Origin: Desulfosporosinus metallidurans
Lineage (GTDB): Bacteria; Bacillota; Desulfitobacteriia; Desulfitobacteriales; Desulfitobacteriaceae
DNA length: 64,000 nucleotides
Direction: 5' to 3'
Assembly: GCF_001936615.1 (NCBI RefSeq)
Contig: NZ_MLBF01000006.1
Coordinates: forward strand, 1-64,000
Below, piece after piece: positions 43,662-51,859 of the stretch; position 1 is the first letter of the stretch; each line of letters starts with the position of its first letter. The notes beneath the pieces are model-generated. The model was given only the letters and a program-made list of their open reading frames with translations. It searched no databases and was not told the origin of the DNA. A program made the translations under genes and the position numbers.

Positions 43662-44048
43662 CTAAATCGCCTCATCTAAAGCTTTCTTCAACACTGTTTC
43701 TACCTGTTGTGCAATGCTTAGTAGTTCTTCTTGCTCCAACATGCCAATCATAGAAGTAGGACGCATCATCCCCATAAAAACACTGTTTTCTTTTTCATAC
43801 ACAACCATTTTACACGGTAAAAAGTAGCCAACTTCAATATGACGATCTAATACCTCTTTAGCTTGTTTTGGATTACATACCTCCAACACCTTAAAATTCT
43901 GATGAAAATCTAATCCCTTTTCCTCCAACTTTTCTTTAAAATTGAGCTCCCATAATACACCAAATTTATTTTCAGTTAAGCTTTTTTTCAAATCTTCAAC
44001 GGCAGTTGAAAAGGTTTTACTGGTCTTTACTTCATATTTTATATCCAT
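43662..44048 (-). CDS. DUF302 domain protein
   Basis: A 128-residue DUF302 protein: YEVKTSKTFSTAVEDLKKSL, then FGVLWELNFKEKL, VLEVCNPKQAKEVLD, GYFLPCKMVVYE. The family is a small alpha/beta fold common in sulfur-metabolising and anaerobic prokaryotes, without a fixed biochemical role. ATG 44048 follows GGAGGG. It is downstream of the radical SAM operon and may be read from it, although about 100 nt separate them. Confidence 0.85.
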   Translation of the reverse strand: MDIKYEVKTSKTFSTAVEDLKKSLTENKFGVLWELNFKEKLEEKGLDFHQNFKVLEVCNPKQAKEVLDRHIEVGYFLPCKMVVYEKENSVFMGMMRPTSMIGMLEQEELLSIAQQVETVLKKALDEAI

Positions 44049-44151
44049 GTAATTACCCTCCTTATTCGTCTTCTTCATATTCCTGATCCGTCTTTACGGA
44101 AACTCTTACATTTAAAAGAAAAATTTGACGTGGTATCAGAGTATTCAACTA

Positions 44152-44349
44152 TCACGCTGGATTGATTATGCCTAATAAGCGGTCTCGTTCCTCTTCCAAG
44201 TCCTCTCGTTCCGCCACCATCTTAGGTTGCACAGAATGAAAAGGCCAGCGTGCTTCTAAATCTGCTAACTTTTTTTCTACAGCGTCAAGCTGGAGCAGTA
44301 ATTCCTGTTGATCAAGACGTTTTTCTTGGGCCTGATTTATATCAACCAT
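44152..44349 (-). CDS. Small coiled-coil protein
   Basis: A 65-residue, highly charged protein, nearly all coiled coil (QQELLLQLDAVEKKLADLEA; EREDLEEERDRLL), interrupted by RWPFHSVQPKM. It overlaps the ferredoxin gene by 8 nt, so it is the last cistron of the radical SAM operon. The partial protein at 63851 also has an EELEEERD-type coiled coil, but no further similarity is clear. It probably scaffolds a partner. Family not recognised. Confidence 0.6.
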   Translation of the reverse strand: MVDINQAQEKRLDQQELLLQLDAVEKKLADLEARWPFHSVQPKMVAEREDLEEERDRLLGIINPA

Positions 44350-44542
44350 TCGTTTTCTTCTCCTCTAGCGCTGCAAAGGTAATTGCACCATGCATACAAG
44401 CTTCCATGCAGGCTTCGCATTCAATACAGATCGCTGAATCTACAATTGCTAGATGGGAAAACATCGTGATCGCTTGTACGGGACAGGTATTGACACAGCG
44501 TTTGCACCCCCGACACAGCTTTTCCAAGATGAACGCTGACAT
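44342..44542 (-). CDS. 2[4Fe-4S] ferredoxin
   Basis: A 66-residue ferredoxin with two clusters: CRGCKRCVNTCP and CIECEACMEACMHG. In the second motif the usual CP is replaced by CM. It probably feeds electrons to the radical SAM enzyme two genes upstream, which needs reduction of its clusters. It is in one operon with FmdB and the coiled-coil gene. Confidence 0.88.
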   Translation of the reverse strand: MSAFILEKLCRGCKRCVNTCPVQAITMFSHLAIVDSAICIECEACMEACMHGAITFAALEEKKTNG

Positions 44543-44594
44543 TTCTACTCCCCCTCATTAAAAGAAACACCCGGTTTCTCGCTTAGCAACCCGC

Positions 44595-44798
44595 TCAGCC
44601 AAAGCGCTGAGGAACTGGATTTGAACCCGCGGCAGATCCTCCGCCAGAGCTTTTTCCCAGTACATTAACCGTCGTAAACCGCTGCTTAATTTGGGTACTC
44701 CCACATTCTGGACAAACTTGATGGTCTTTTTGGCTCATAGTACAAAAGATTGAAAACTTGTGGGTACATGTCTGACAAACTAAGTCATAACTTGGCAT
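44595..44798 (-). CDS. FmdB-family zinc ribbon protein
   Basis: A 67-residue protein with two CxxC pairs (VCQTCTHKF, VCPECGSTQ) forming the FmdB zinc ribbon, then a Gly/Ser-rich tail. It lies 12 nt after the radical SAM gene. FmdB ribbons are regulatory or assembly factors of uncertain function. Confidence 0.85.
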   Translation of the reverse strand: MPSYDLVCQTCTHKFSIFCTMSQKDHQVCPECGSTQIKQRFTTVNVLGKSSGGGSAAGSNPVPQRFG

Positions 44799-44809
44799 TG
44801 AACTCCCCC

Positions 44810-46165
44810 CTAATAACCCATCTTCAGTATATCATCCCCATAGTAGTTTAACCCAATCGTTAACAACTCTTTAATTGGATGACAATCCGGAGCCAGCACT
44901 TTTCCATGCCTATCTTTGGCCACAGCACCGCATCCTCCGCCACAGATCAAGCTAACTTCACAGTCCTGGCATTCTGGAATCGTAAGCACACTTCGTTCCT
45001 GCCATTCTTTCACATCTTCCTTAAGTTGAAATTTTGGAAAGTAAGTGCCTAGTTTGAACTGCTCCTGTCCTGTTGTTGCGGTACAACCATAAATATCGCC
45101 GTATAAGTCAAACACCCATTCTGTTTTACAAGCTGGACAAGTGTCATAAGATGGCAAATAGAGTTCACCAGTTTGGACCAAGTGATTTATTCCCTTGAAC
45201 TCCGGCTTATGGAACTTCTTGAGTACAGGATGTTTCTCGGCTAGCTCCACAAACATCGCCCAATGTTCGGCATGGCTGAGTAAATGCATCGGTGTAGCAG
45301 AACACTCAAACAGTTCGTAATTGCGACCCACTTGGGTTTTGAATCGTTGAGGAGGAAGATCCAGCCAACCCCTGTTGTCTAAGTCTTCAGCTAGGGTAAC
45401 AAGCTCTTCAAAGTTGGATTTATCCATCACAGCTCGTAAATTAATCGGAATCCCTCGTCGTACAGCCTCCTCGACACCGAGCATAATTTTGGTATACGTC
45501 CCTTGCCCCCCGATCGTATGGCGACGTTGGTCGTGAACCTCTTGCGGACCATCTAAGGTGATTTGAATTTCCTTGACGGTGGCCTGCTGGAGAATATCTA
45601 AATACGACAATAGATCGTAACCATTAGTGACTGCTGTAATCGCATACCCGCCTTGTGCGGCTTTTTTAACAATGTAGTCAATAATTTCTTTCTGACGTGG
45701 TGAACCATTTAATGCTTCCCCGCCAAATAAGGTGATAAATGGTTTTTGATCAGGAAATTGGACCTTTAGATGATCAAAAAAAGCGTCTGCAACTTCTCGT
45801 TTCATCAGTTGTGATTTTTGTTTAATCCCACTTTGGTAACAATAAGTGCAAGCTAAGTTACACCCATACGTCGGGACCAAGAGAACTTGAGGAGCTGTCT
45901 CCTGCAGGGCTTCTGCAAATTCAGGCCATCGGGCGTTCAGACGATTCTTTTCAGCCTGCTCATCTGGATAGAGATAACCTCGCTCAGTTAAATATTGAAT
46001 GAACTCGTTGTCGTCTAAAGCGTCTCCTCGTTTTATACCTTGGAGTTTATCAAATTCCTGAGTTTTTACAAGGTCAAACCCGCCCGACAATGAATTCATG
46101 ATGGCATAAGGGAATTCCGGATTTTCTTTCATTGGCAAGATCAGGTTATAACGGCTAAAATACAT
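44810..46165 (-). CDS. Radical SAM/SPASM enzyme, peptide-maturase type
   Basis: A 451-residue protein. An N-terminal beta-rich domain (SRYNLILPMKE...IMNSLSGGFDLV) resembles the recognition region of peptide maturases. The radical SAM motif CNLACTYCYQ is at about residue 105, with ITLFGGEALNG next. A SPASM domain with auxiliary cluster Cys (TCPACKTEW; CQDCEVSLICGGGCGAVA) ends the protein. Such enzymes install thioether or other cross-links in RiPP peptides, or mature sulfatases. Two Cys-containing small ORFs lie just upstream in the same operon, and ferredoxin and FmdB genes follow. The substrate is unproved. Confidence 0.85.
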   Translation of the reverse strand: MYFSRYNLILPMKENPEFPYAIMNSLSGGFDLVKTQEFDKLQGIKRGDALDDNEFIQYLTERGYLYPDEQAEKNRLNARWPEFAEALQETAPQVLLVPTYGCNLACTYCYQSGIKQKSQLMKREVADAFFDHLKVQFPDQKPFITLFGGEALNGSPRQKEIIDYIVKKAAQGGYAITAVTNGYDLLSYLDILQQATVKEIQITLDGPQEVHDQRRHTIGGQGTYTKIMLGVEEAVRRGIPINLRAVMDKSNFEELVTLAEDLDNRGWLDLPPQRFKTQVGRNYELFECSATPMHLLSHAEHWAMFVELAEKHPVLKKFHKPEFKGINHLVQTGELYLPSYDTCPACKTEWVFDLYGDIYGCTATTGQEQFKLGTYFPKFQLKEDVKEWQERSVLTIPECQDCEVSLICGGGCGAVAKDRHGKVLAPDCHPIKELLTIGLNYYGDDILKMGY

Positions 46166-46342
46166 GTTTCCACTCTTTTCTTACACGTTCGTCTGGGAAC
46201 TCTTCTATGCTTTTGCTGCAAAACGATTCTCTTAAGAGATCTTAACAGCGTCATTTTCATATTCTTGGTGCAGCCCTAACGCGCTAGAGTCAAAAAATTG
46301 AATAAAGACGAGACGACAGCTCAACGCTGCCGCCTATTGAAA

Positions 46343-46450
46343 TCAGTCGTGGCATCCAGCGACGATTTTAGATGACTTTGAGCAGCATTGAGCGACGGAT
46401 AAGGCCAGGCTCGAGCAGCAGGTTGACGATAGTTTGCTGATTGGACGCAA
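46343..46450 (-). CDS. 35-aa Ser/Cys-rich peptide, candidate RiPP precursor
   Basis: TTG 46450 lies 5 nt after GGGGGTGA, an almost perfect Shine-Dalgarno. The peptide begins MRPISKLSSTCCSSLALS and continues VAQCCSKSSKIVAGCHD, with five Cys in two CC pairs plus one. It sits between the methyltransferase and the radical SAM genes. The same ribosome site could serve an overlapping 33-codon frame (from ATG 46472, or ATT 46451) with no Cys, so the frame is not certain. No terminator intervenes. Confidence 0.45.
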   Translation of the reverse strand: MRPISKLSSTCCSSLALSVAQCCSKSSKIVAGCHD

Positions 46451-46468
46451 TGAGTTCACCCCCTCTCA

Positions 46469-47101
46469 TTAACAAGCGTAGTGGCGTTTTTGCCCTTGAA
46501 ATGTACGACTGATCATTTCGTACCCATTCTTGACGTAGTGTCGTTCTTTGAAAATCTCCAGCGTGTTAAATCCAGCAGCAACTAGCGCTTTTTCATATTC
46601 GTCCACCGTAATGGCCCCTCCAAAGCAGGCTGCAACTGCTTCAGGATCTTGCCTAATCTCTAACGGAAGTGGGGTATCCGTCATGATGTCAGAAACAACG
46701 AACCGACCACCAGGTTTCAGGATTCGATGGATTTCACGATAAACGGCCACCTTATCTTCCACATGATTAATAGCACAGTTGCTGATCACTGCATCCAAGC
46801 TGGCATCCTCTAACGGAATTTTCTCCATCGACGATATTAAGAATTTTACATTCTTGAGTGATCCTTGTGTGAGACGTTCTTGAGCTCTTTCGATCATTTT
46901 TGGAGTAATGTCAAGTCCCCAAGTAAATCCGTTTTCTCCGACGAGCTCTGCAGCTTGTAGGGTTTCCTCCCCACGACCGCATCCAAGATCCAGCACTTTT
47001 TCGCCCTGTTTTAAATTCAAAAAAGCGAGATTTCCGCCACAACTCAAGTTGGAGTTTTCGTTTTCTCCTGTATACCTTTTCATGATTTCGAACACGGCCA
47101 C
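46469..47101 (-). CDS. SAM-dependent methyltransferase, ArsM-like
   Basis: A 210-residue class I methyltransferase. It has SAM motif VLDLGCGRGEETLQAAE, WGLDITPKMIERA, and ISNCAINHVEDK, plus the NLSCGGN segment that resembles arsenite methyltransferases. ArsM needs further Cys residues in fixed places; here NLSCGG, SNC and a C-terminal YAC are present, so arsenic or another thiophilic substrate is possible. GTG 47101 is chosen from GAGGGTGAG; upstream in-frame starts are weaker. It is the third gene of the Trx-TrxR operon. Confidence 0.8.
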   Translation of the reverse strand: MAVFEIMKRYTGENENSNLSCGGNLAFLNLKQGEKVLDLGCGRGEETLQAAELVGENGFTWGLDITPKMIERAQERLTQGSLKNVKFLISSMEKIPLEDASLDAVISNCAINHVEDKVAVYREIHRILKPGGRFVVSDIMTDTPLPLEIRQDPEAVAACFGGAITVDEYEKALVAAGFNTLEIFKERHYVKNGYEMISRTFQGQKRHYAC

Positions 47102-47141
47102 GAGTCTCACCCTCAATTTTATATAGAATGACCATCGTCAG

Positions 47142-47294
47142 TTAGACAGCCTGAAGCTTATCCTTCACACCTTGTAATTTAGTACAATCGGGGCACCCTG
47201 TACTGGCTCCCCCCTCCTTACACGTCTTGAGGCAGTTATCAATAGAATTCAAAATTACCTGGACTTCCTCTGGTGTCAAGTTAATATTTACCAT
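47142..47294 (-). CDS. 50-aa protein with CxxxC and CxxC motifs
   Basis: ATG 47294 follows AGGAGGG at 7-8 nt. The 50-residue sequence has an N-terminal helix (LTPEEVQVILNSIDNC), then CLKTCKEGGASTGCPDC and a C-terminal helix. The two Cys pairs could bind Zn or an Fe-S cluster, or be a thioether-maturation target for the radical SAM enzyme. It lies 67 nt after the Trx-TrxR gene. It is too short for standard ORF filters. Family not recognised. Confidence 0.75.
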   Translation of the reverse strand: MVNINLTPEEVQVILNSIDNCLKTCKEGGASTGCPDCTKLQGVKDKLQAV

Positions 47295-47361
47295 TTTTTA
47301 AACCCTCCTATAGTATAGATTGACCTTAAAATAGTGTTCCCCAAAAATCTCCAAACATGTC

Positions 47362-48648
47362 TTAGCGCTGTTTCTGACTTGCCAAGTAACGCTCTGCATT
47401 AACAGCAGCAACCGCTCCATCTCCGACAGCCGTGGCCACTTGACGAACCGTTTTACTGCGAACATCCCCTGCTACAAAGACGCCTGCCAGATTTGTTCGC
47501 ATTTCATCGTCCGCCTCAACATACCCCCATTGATTAAGCTTGATTTGCTCAGCAAAAATGGTTGTGCGGGGTTGCATACCGATATAAACAAAGACTCCAT
47601 TAGCCTCGACCGTGCTCATTTCATGGGTCTTAACATTTTCAATGACCACTCCGGTCAAATGCTTTTCTCCCACAATGGAGCGAACTTCAGAATCCCAAAT
47701 TACGCTCAGTTTTTGATTGGCAAACGCTTCTTCTTGAGCAGTTTTAGATGCTTGGTAGTGATCAAATTGATGAATTATGGTGACGTGCTTCGCAAACTTC
47801 GTCAGGTACACAGCTTCTTCTACTGCCGAGTTTCCTCCACCAACAACGATAACCTCCTCAGCATCCTGATACATTGCGCCATCACAGGTCGCACAGTAGT
47901 GGATACCGTTACCACGGAAATCCGCTTCCCCTTCAGCAGGCAGACGTCGAGATTCTGCGCCTGTTGCCAAAATTACCACTGGCGCCTCGTATTCGACGTC
48001 TTCCGTTATAATCCGCTTCACCTCCCTTTGAAGATCAAGGCTCACGACTTCTTTGAGGTCATGGATTTCTGTTCCAAAACCCTTGGCTTGGTCAATCATG
48101 TTGTTCATCAATTCTTTACCACTGAGAACCCCTGGTGTCCCTGGATAATTGGCTATGTGATACGTGGTTGCCGCTTGCCCTCCAGCGAGACCTTCTTCTA
48201 CGACGATTACCTTTAATTTGGCGCGGGATGCATAGGTAGCCGCGGTTAAGCCAGCAGGCCCTCCCCCCAAAATCAAGACATCAGCGCCTACCTTTTCTTT
48301 CACAATCTCTTCAGGTTTTATGCCCAGTAAACTCTCAAAAGCCTGGCGCGCTTGGGTTATGGAGATATACCCGCTCAAACGCTGTCCTACTTCCTCTCCC
48401 TTGCGAAAAAACAAAACGGTCGGACTTCCTTTGACCCCAAATTTTTCAGCCAATGGACGATTCGCCTGACGCAACATTTTTACGAATTTAACATCGGGAA
48501 ACTTTTCAGCCATACGTTCATAGATCGGTGCCAGTTGAGCACAAGGAGGACAATCCTCGGAAAAAAAGTCGAGGGCAATTAAACCCTTAAAGTTTTTTAA
48601 CTCATCTTCAAACTCTTCTACTGATAAATGAAGAATATGGTCATCCAT
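47362..48648 (-). CDS. Thioredoxin-thioredoxin reductase fusion
   Basis: A 428-residue protein. Residues 1-108 are a thioredoxin domain with CPPC instead of CGPC (SEDCPPCAQLAP). Residues 120-425 are a TrxB with FAD motif LGGGPAGLTAATYA, CATC redox pair, NADPH motif VGGGNSAVEEA and AGDV. The order Trx then TrxR is the reverse of the mycobacterial fusion. It would use NADPH to reduce a substrate disulfide, persulfide or the products of the following genes. It heads the radical SAM operon, behind a palindrome like those of persulfide sensors. Confidence 0.9.
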   Translation of the reverse strand: MDDHILHLSVEEFEDELKNFKGLIALDFFSEDCPPCAQLAPIYERMAEKFPDVKFVKMLRQANRPLAEKFGVKGSPTVLFFRKGEEVGQRLSGYISITQARQAFESLLGIKPEEIVKEKVGADVLILGGGPAGLTAATYASRAKLKVIVVEEGLAGGQAATTYHIANYPGTPGVLSGKELMNNMIDQAKGFGTEIHDLKEVVSLDLQREVKRIITEDVEYEAPVVILATGAESRRLPAEGEADFRGNGIHYCATCDGAMYQDAEEVIVVGGGNSAVEEAVYLTKFAKHVTIIHQFDHYQASKTAQEEAFANQKLSVIWDSEVRSIVGEKHLTGVVIENVKTHEMSTVEANGVFVYIGMQPRTTIFAEQIKLNQWGYVEADDEMRTNLAGVFVAGDVRSKTVRQVATAVGDGAVAAVNAERYLASQKQR

Positions 48649-48705
48649 TGATCTCGCTCCTTTTTATAAACCTCTTAGAAGGCATCCATCTTCCTCATAC
48701 CCCTT

Positions 48706-48722
48706 ATACCCTGCAGGGGTAT
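48706..48722. promoter_or_regulatory. CstR/CsoR-type operator of the Trx-TrxR operon
   Basis: ATACCCTGCAGGGGTAT is a near-perfect palindrome with the C-run/G-run form of CsoR-family sites. It starts about 11 nt downstream of the -10 box of the promoter below; a half-site ATACCCC lies beside it (48698-48704). Confidence 0.6.
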
Positions 48723-48733
48723 TTTACTACTCT

Positions 48734-48762
48734 AATATATTCGTCTCTCTTTCATTTGTCAA
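48734..48762 (-). promoter_or_regulatory. Promoter of the Trx-TrxR / radical SAM operon
   Basis: On the minus strand TTGACA (48762-48757) and TATATT (48739-48734) are 17 nt apart. The same -35, spacer length and -10 stand before the triheme cytochrome operon. Confidence 0.8.
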
Positions 48763-48837
48763 CCCTTCTTCACAATATCTTTTCTCATTTTCAATTATTT
48801 ATTCTACACCAGTGCCCTACGTTGGAGTCGTATTTCT

Positions 48838-48879
48838 AAGGGGTAAAAAGAAGCCCAAAAACGTTTATTGTTTCTGGGC
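48838..48879 (-). terminator. Terminator of the electron-transfer operon
   Basis: GCCCAAAAAC (48853-48862) pairs with GTTTCTGGGC (48870-48879); CTTTTTACC follows on the minus strand. Its arms resemble those of the terminator at 58046. Confidence 0.75.
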
Positions 48880-50376
48880 TCAAGGGTGTGAGGCACTTCG
48901 GTTATGACATTTATGGCACGAATCCGCTCCCTGTTCCATGAGGGATTGCTGGCACTTGCTTCCATAGACTAAGGGGATTTTGAAGGTCTTGCCTGTTACA
49001 CGGCTACTCTGTACCCAATCATTTCCTTGATGGCGTGTGAAGGGCAATTCCTCTCCTTTTGCCGTCATAAGAATTTCATTTCCAATTTTTAGCTCTGGAA
49101 ACTTTGAATTCGTTATTTGCTCTTCAAATGCTAGGTCATTAGTATCCTTGATTATCTTGGTTTGGGGGAGTTTTTCCTTCGTCCCATGACAATCTTGGCA
49201 TTGCAGATGGACCGCATCATATTGAGAGGTATAAAGTTTGTTATCTCCCATCACATCCTGTCGTGTATGACAATCGATGCAATCCAGACTCACTTCACAC
49301 TGAGCGAAAATTTCGCCTGGTAAATAGTAATCTTTGAGACGATCCAACCAATTCGTATCTCCGGCTTTCCAGTCGTTTACAACCTTAGTCATATCTGAGC
49401 GAATAGCAAAGCTCATTTTTAAAGGGTCATGGTTGCCTTGGTTGTGACACTGATTACACTGGGTATAAGGAATTTGGGTCGTTAGACTATGGACCTTTCC
49501 TCGCCCAATATTACTGGACTTCATGGTCGTATCCGCACCGATGTAAGTATGTGTAGGATTAGTCAAGACATGACATACCTCACAGCCATTCCCTTGTATA
49601 GCCTTTGATTCGGCCTGCACCTTACCTTGAGTGACCTCTGGGTGAGGATTCTTTGTCGCAATAGGAGTTGGAATATCCCCTCCACTTTGATGACATTGAC
49701 TGAGGCAGTTCTGTTGGAAGTCTTTTTCATTAGGTCGTCCCTGCAGCGGATTAGGATAAAGAAATCCCACCTGTCCCTTGGTGAGTCCCGGTACATCCTT
49801 GGTTTTATCGAATCCGAACATCATGCGCACAACACTGAGTTCTCCCGCCTTCGTGGACATGATCGAGGTCTTCACTAGATCGACTTCATTTTTGGCCTGT
49901 TCATGGTTACCTGTGTGACAAGCTACTCCATTCGCCCCTGTCCCTCCACAGCTTAAAGAGGCGACATCGAGTGAACCCGGATGCCCCCCCCCATACATTT
50001 GGGCATGGGCCGTCGTTTTGTCTAGCGAGAGAGGATTTCCTCCATGGCATACCGCACACCCAAACGTATTGCTGGGATGGGAGTTCGATATTTCTTCAAT
50101 TCCGATGTGGCATGTTTTGCAGCGCTCGACCTTCCCATTAGGAAGAACAAGGTTGATGATCTCAGGCTTACGCGTTTGATAACTTGCAAGTTCTTGTTGA
50201 AGCTGGTTTTTCTTAGTTGAATCGTTTATAGTACCGAGCTGAACTTGCAATTTCGAAATTTGCTCCGTAAAATAGTCTCTTTGATAACGAGTCCAGCTTG
50301 GAGTGTTCTCCTGTTTCAGCGCCAGAATCACGATCAGTATTAATAAAAGACTTGCTAGCAAGAATGTTTTTTTCAT
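48880..50376 (-). CDS. Multiheme c-type cytochrome
   Basis: A 498-residue membrane-anchored cytochrome. An N-terminal helix (about 3-20) anchors it outside the cell membrane. Heme sites include CKTCH, CAVCH, CEVCH, CNQCH, CIDCH, CQDCH and CHKCH, plus less regular CxxxCH (CLSQCH) and VACH sites, so about eight to nine hemes. ATG 50376 comes 1 nt after the stop of the subunit-IV-like gene. Position at the end of a Rieske/cytochrome b operon suggests it passes electrons from the quinol side to an acceptor. No known catalytic family (NrfA, OTR) is clear. Confidence 0.85.
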   Translation of the reverse strand: MKKTFLLASLLLILIVILALKQENTPSWTRYQRDYFTEQISKLQVQLGTINDSTKKNQLQQELASYQTRKPEIINLVLPNGKVERCKTCHIGIEEISNSHPSNTFGCAVCHGGNPLSLDKTTAHAQMYGGGHPGSLDVASLSCGGTGANGVACHTGNHEQAKNEVDLVKTSIMSTKAGELSVVRMMFGFDKTKDVPGLTKGQVGFLYPNPLQGRPNEKDFQQNCLSQCHQSGGDIPTPIATKNPHPEVTQGKVQAESKAIQGNGCEVCHVLTNPTHTYIGADTTMKSSNIGRGKVHSLTTQIPYTQCNQCHNQGNHDPLKMSFAIRSDMTKVVNDWKAGDTNWLDRLKDYYLPGEIFAQCEVSLDCIDCHTRQDVMGDNKLYTSQYDAVHLQCQDCHGTKEKLPQTKIIKDTNDLAFEEQITNSKFPELKIGNEILMTAKGEELPFTRHQGNDWVQSSRVTGKTFKIPLVYGSKCQQSLMEQGADSCHKCHNRSASHP

Positions 50377-50377
50377 A

Positions 50378-50743
50378 TTAAATCCACCACAATTCTTTGA
50401 CCATAAACCACAGAAGAAGGAGTAGGACAAACCCGAAGAGAGTGCTGAAGATCATCTGCCCCCACTTAATACCGATATAATCCACGAGCCAAGGTAACCC
50501 TGAAAACCCGCTTATTATTAGAATCGGGACAATTAGAGCGCCTAACCAGGGAGGAAGGTACAATAAAAGAACTTGGAAAGGTCCAAAAATCCAAGGAGCA
50601 ACGGCATGTGTAACGGCGGGAGCTAAATTGCTCGTTCCGACACTAGGCGTAAATTCTAAGGCCAGAGCAGTACAAACTACGAGAAAAAACAAGGTAGCGA
50701 TGCCCTCTTTTTCCTTGAGGTGTCTTATTGGTGAACGGGCCAT
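50378..50743 (-). CDS. Cytochrome b/b6 C-terminal (subunit IV-like) membrane protein
   Basis: A 121-residue protein with about three transmembrane helices, containing FGPFQVLLLYLPPW and an N-terminal KEKEGIATLFF segment like that of subunit IV (PetD). It follows the cytochrome b6-like gene, as petD follows petB. ATG 50743 is downstream of GGGGGAG. Confidence 0.75.
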   Translation of the reverse strand: MARSPIRHLKEKEGIATLFFLVVCTALALEFTPSVGTSNLAPAVTHAVAPWIFGPFQVLLLYLPPWLGALIVPILIISGFSGLPWLVDYIGIKWGQMIFSTLFGFVLLLLLWFMVKELWWI

Positions 50744-50756
50744 TTTGGTCTCCCCC

Positions 50757-51374
50757 TTAGAGCGGACGTACTCCCCCATCACGACGAATCCGCCAGAAAT
50801 GATAGAACTGTAGTATCAAAGCAACCATAGGTAGCCCGACACAATGCCATACATACACTACTAGGGTACTTCCGCTTAATGCCGAAGGTTCGCCGAGCGA
50901 AATCTGCCCCAGGGCAGTACCTAAACCAGGGATTAACCCCAAAATATTGACAGCAACGGTTGCGGCCGCACCACTTTCTTGTGAACCGATTAGTAAGTAA
51001 CCGGTAAAATCCAAAACCAAGATAAGAACCAGCAGACCCACGCCGACCAGCCAATTCAGTTGCCTAGGCGACTTGTAGGAATGGGTCCAAACGACCCGTA
51101 GCATATGTAGATTTACGGTGACGACCATGATCTGTCCTGCCCAGTAGTGTAAATTCCGAATGACCCCACCGTAAGGAATCACAGAAGCTATCGTAACAAT
51201 ACTGCTAAAGCTAGTGCTCTCTCCCGGTTGATAGTGAAACATCAGCAGAAGTCCCGTGACCCCCAAGACGATAAATGCTAGGAAAGACAACCCTCCTAGG
51301 CAAAAAGTATAGAGTACGGATAGAACCCCGTCTGGAACAAAACGGGGTCTAATATGGTTCACAAAGTTTTTCAT
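50757..51374 (-). CDS. Cytochrome b6-like subunit
   Basis: A 205-residue protein with four helices. Heme ligands are the His pairs RNLHYWAGQ / NLHMLRVVWTH and YVWHCVGLPMV / FYHFWRIRRDGG. QESGAA replaces part of the usual b6 pattern. It starts 4 nt inside the Rieske gene end. Together with Rieske and subunit IV it makes a quinol oxidase unit of bc type. Confidence 0.9.
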   Translation of the reverse strand: MKNFVNHIRPRFVPDGVLSVLYTFCLGGLSFLAFIVLGVTGLLLMFHYQPGESTSFSSIVTIASVIPYGGVIRNLHYWAGQIMVVTVNLHMLRVVWTHSYKSPRQLNWLVGVGLLVLILVLDFTGYLLIGSQESGAAATVAVNILGLIPGLGTALGQISLGEPSALSGSTLVVYVWHCVGLPMVALILQFYHFWRIRRDGGVRPL

Positions 51375-51823
51375 AGACGTGCATCCAATCCAACTTGTTT
51401 CGAAGTATTGATGATGAGAGATCCATCCGCTTTGCGTTCTACAGCCACTCTTGTCAACGCTTTAGGGGCAGGTCCGGATAGGGGCCTGCCCTCTGAGTCA
51501 TAAATGCTACCGTGACAAGGGCAAAACCATTCTTTCTTTTCCGGATGATAATTCACTTCGCAGCCGAGATGAGTGCAAGTCGCAACCATGGCCATAATGC
51601 CCAATGTGTCCCGCTTTACCCAAACCCGAGAAGTGGAGGTGTTTTGCCAGTCAATGTTTTCGTCGAGCGGCTTGTCATAGAACACTAAAGGAGATCGCAG
51701 TCGATCCTCATTATTGGTGAGATACTGAGCTAGAGGCTTGATTGTCAGTGCACCGGCAGCGACAATTCCAACCCACGCTAAGCGCAACACCGCGCGTCTT
51801 GTCCATTCTGATTGCCTAGCCAT
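51371..51823 (-). CDS. Rieske iron-sulfur protein
   Basis: A 150-residue protein: an N-terminal TM/Tat-like segment (WTRRAVLRLAWVGIVAAGAL) and a Rieske domain with CTHLGCEVNYH and CPCHGSIYD (2Fe-2S ligands two Cys, two His, and the disulfide Cys). It is coupled by a 4-nt overlap to cytochrome b. Confidence 0.95.
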   Translation of the reverse strand: MARQSEWTRRAVLRLAWVGIVAAGALTIKPLAQYLTNNEDRLRSPLVFYDKPLDENIDWQNTSTSRVWVKRDTLGIMAMVATCTHLGCEVNYHPEKKEWFCPCHGSIYDSEGRPLSGPAPKALTRVAVERKADGSLIINTSKQVGLDARL

Positions 51824-51859
51824 TTCGTTCCCCAGCCTCCTACCACAAAACCTCCACCA

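Noticed and set aside
47440..48216. 258-codon plus-strand ORF inside the Trx-TrxR gene
   Set aside because: A shadow frame; the minus-strand gene has every catalytic motif.
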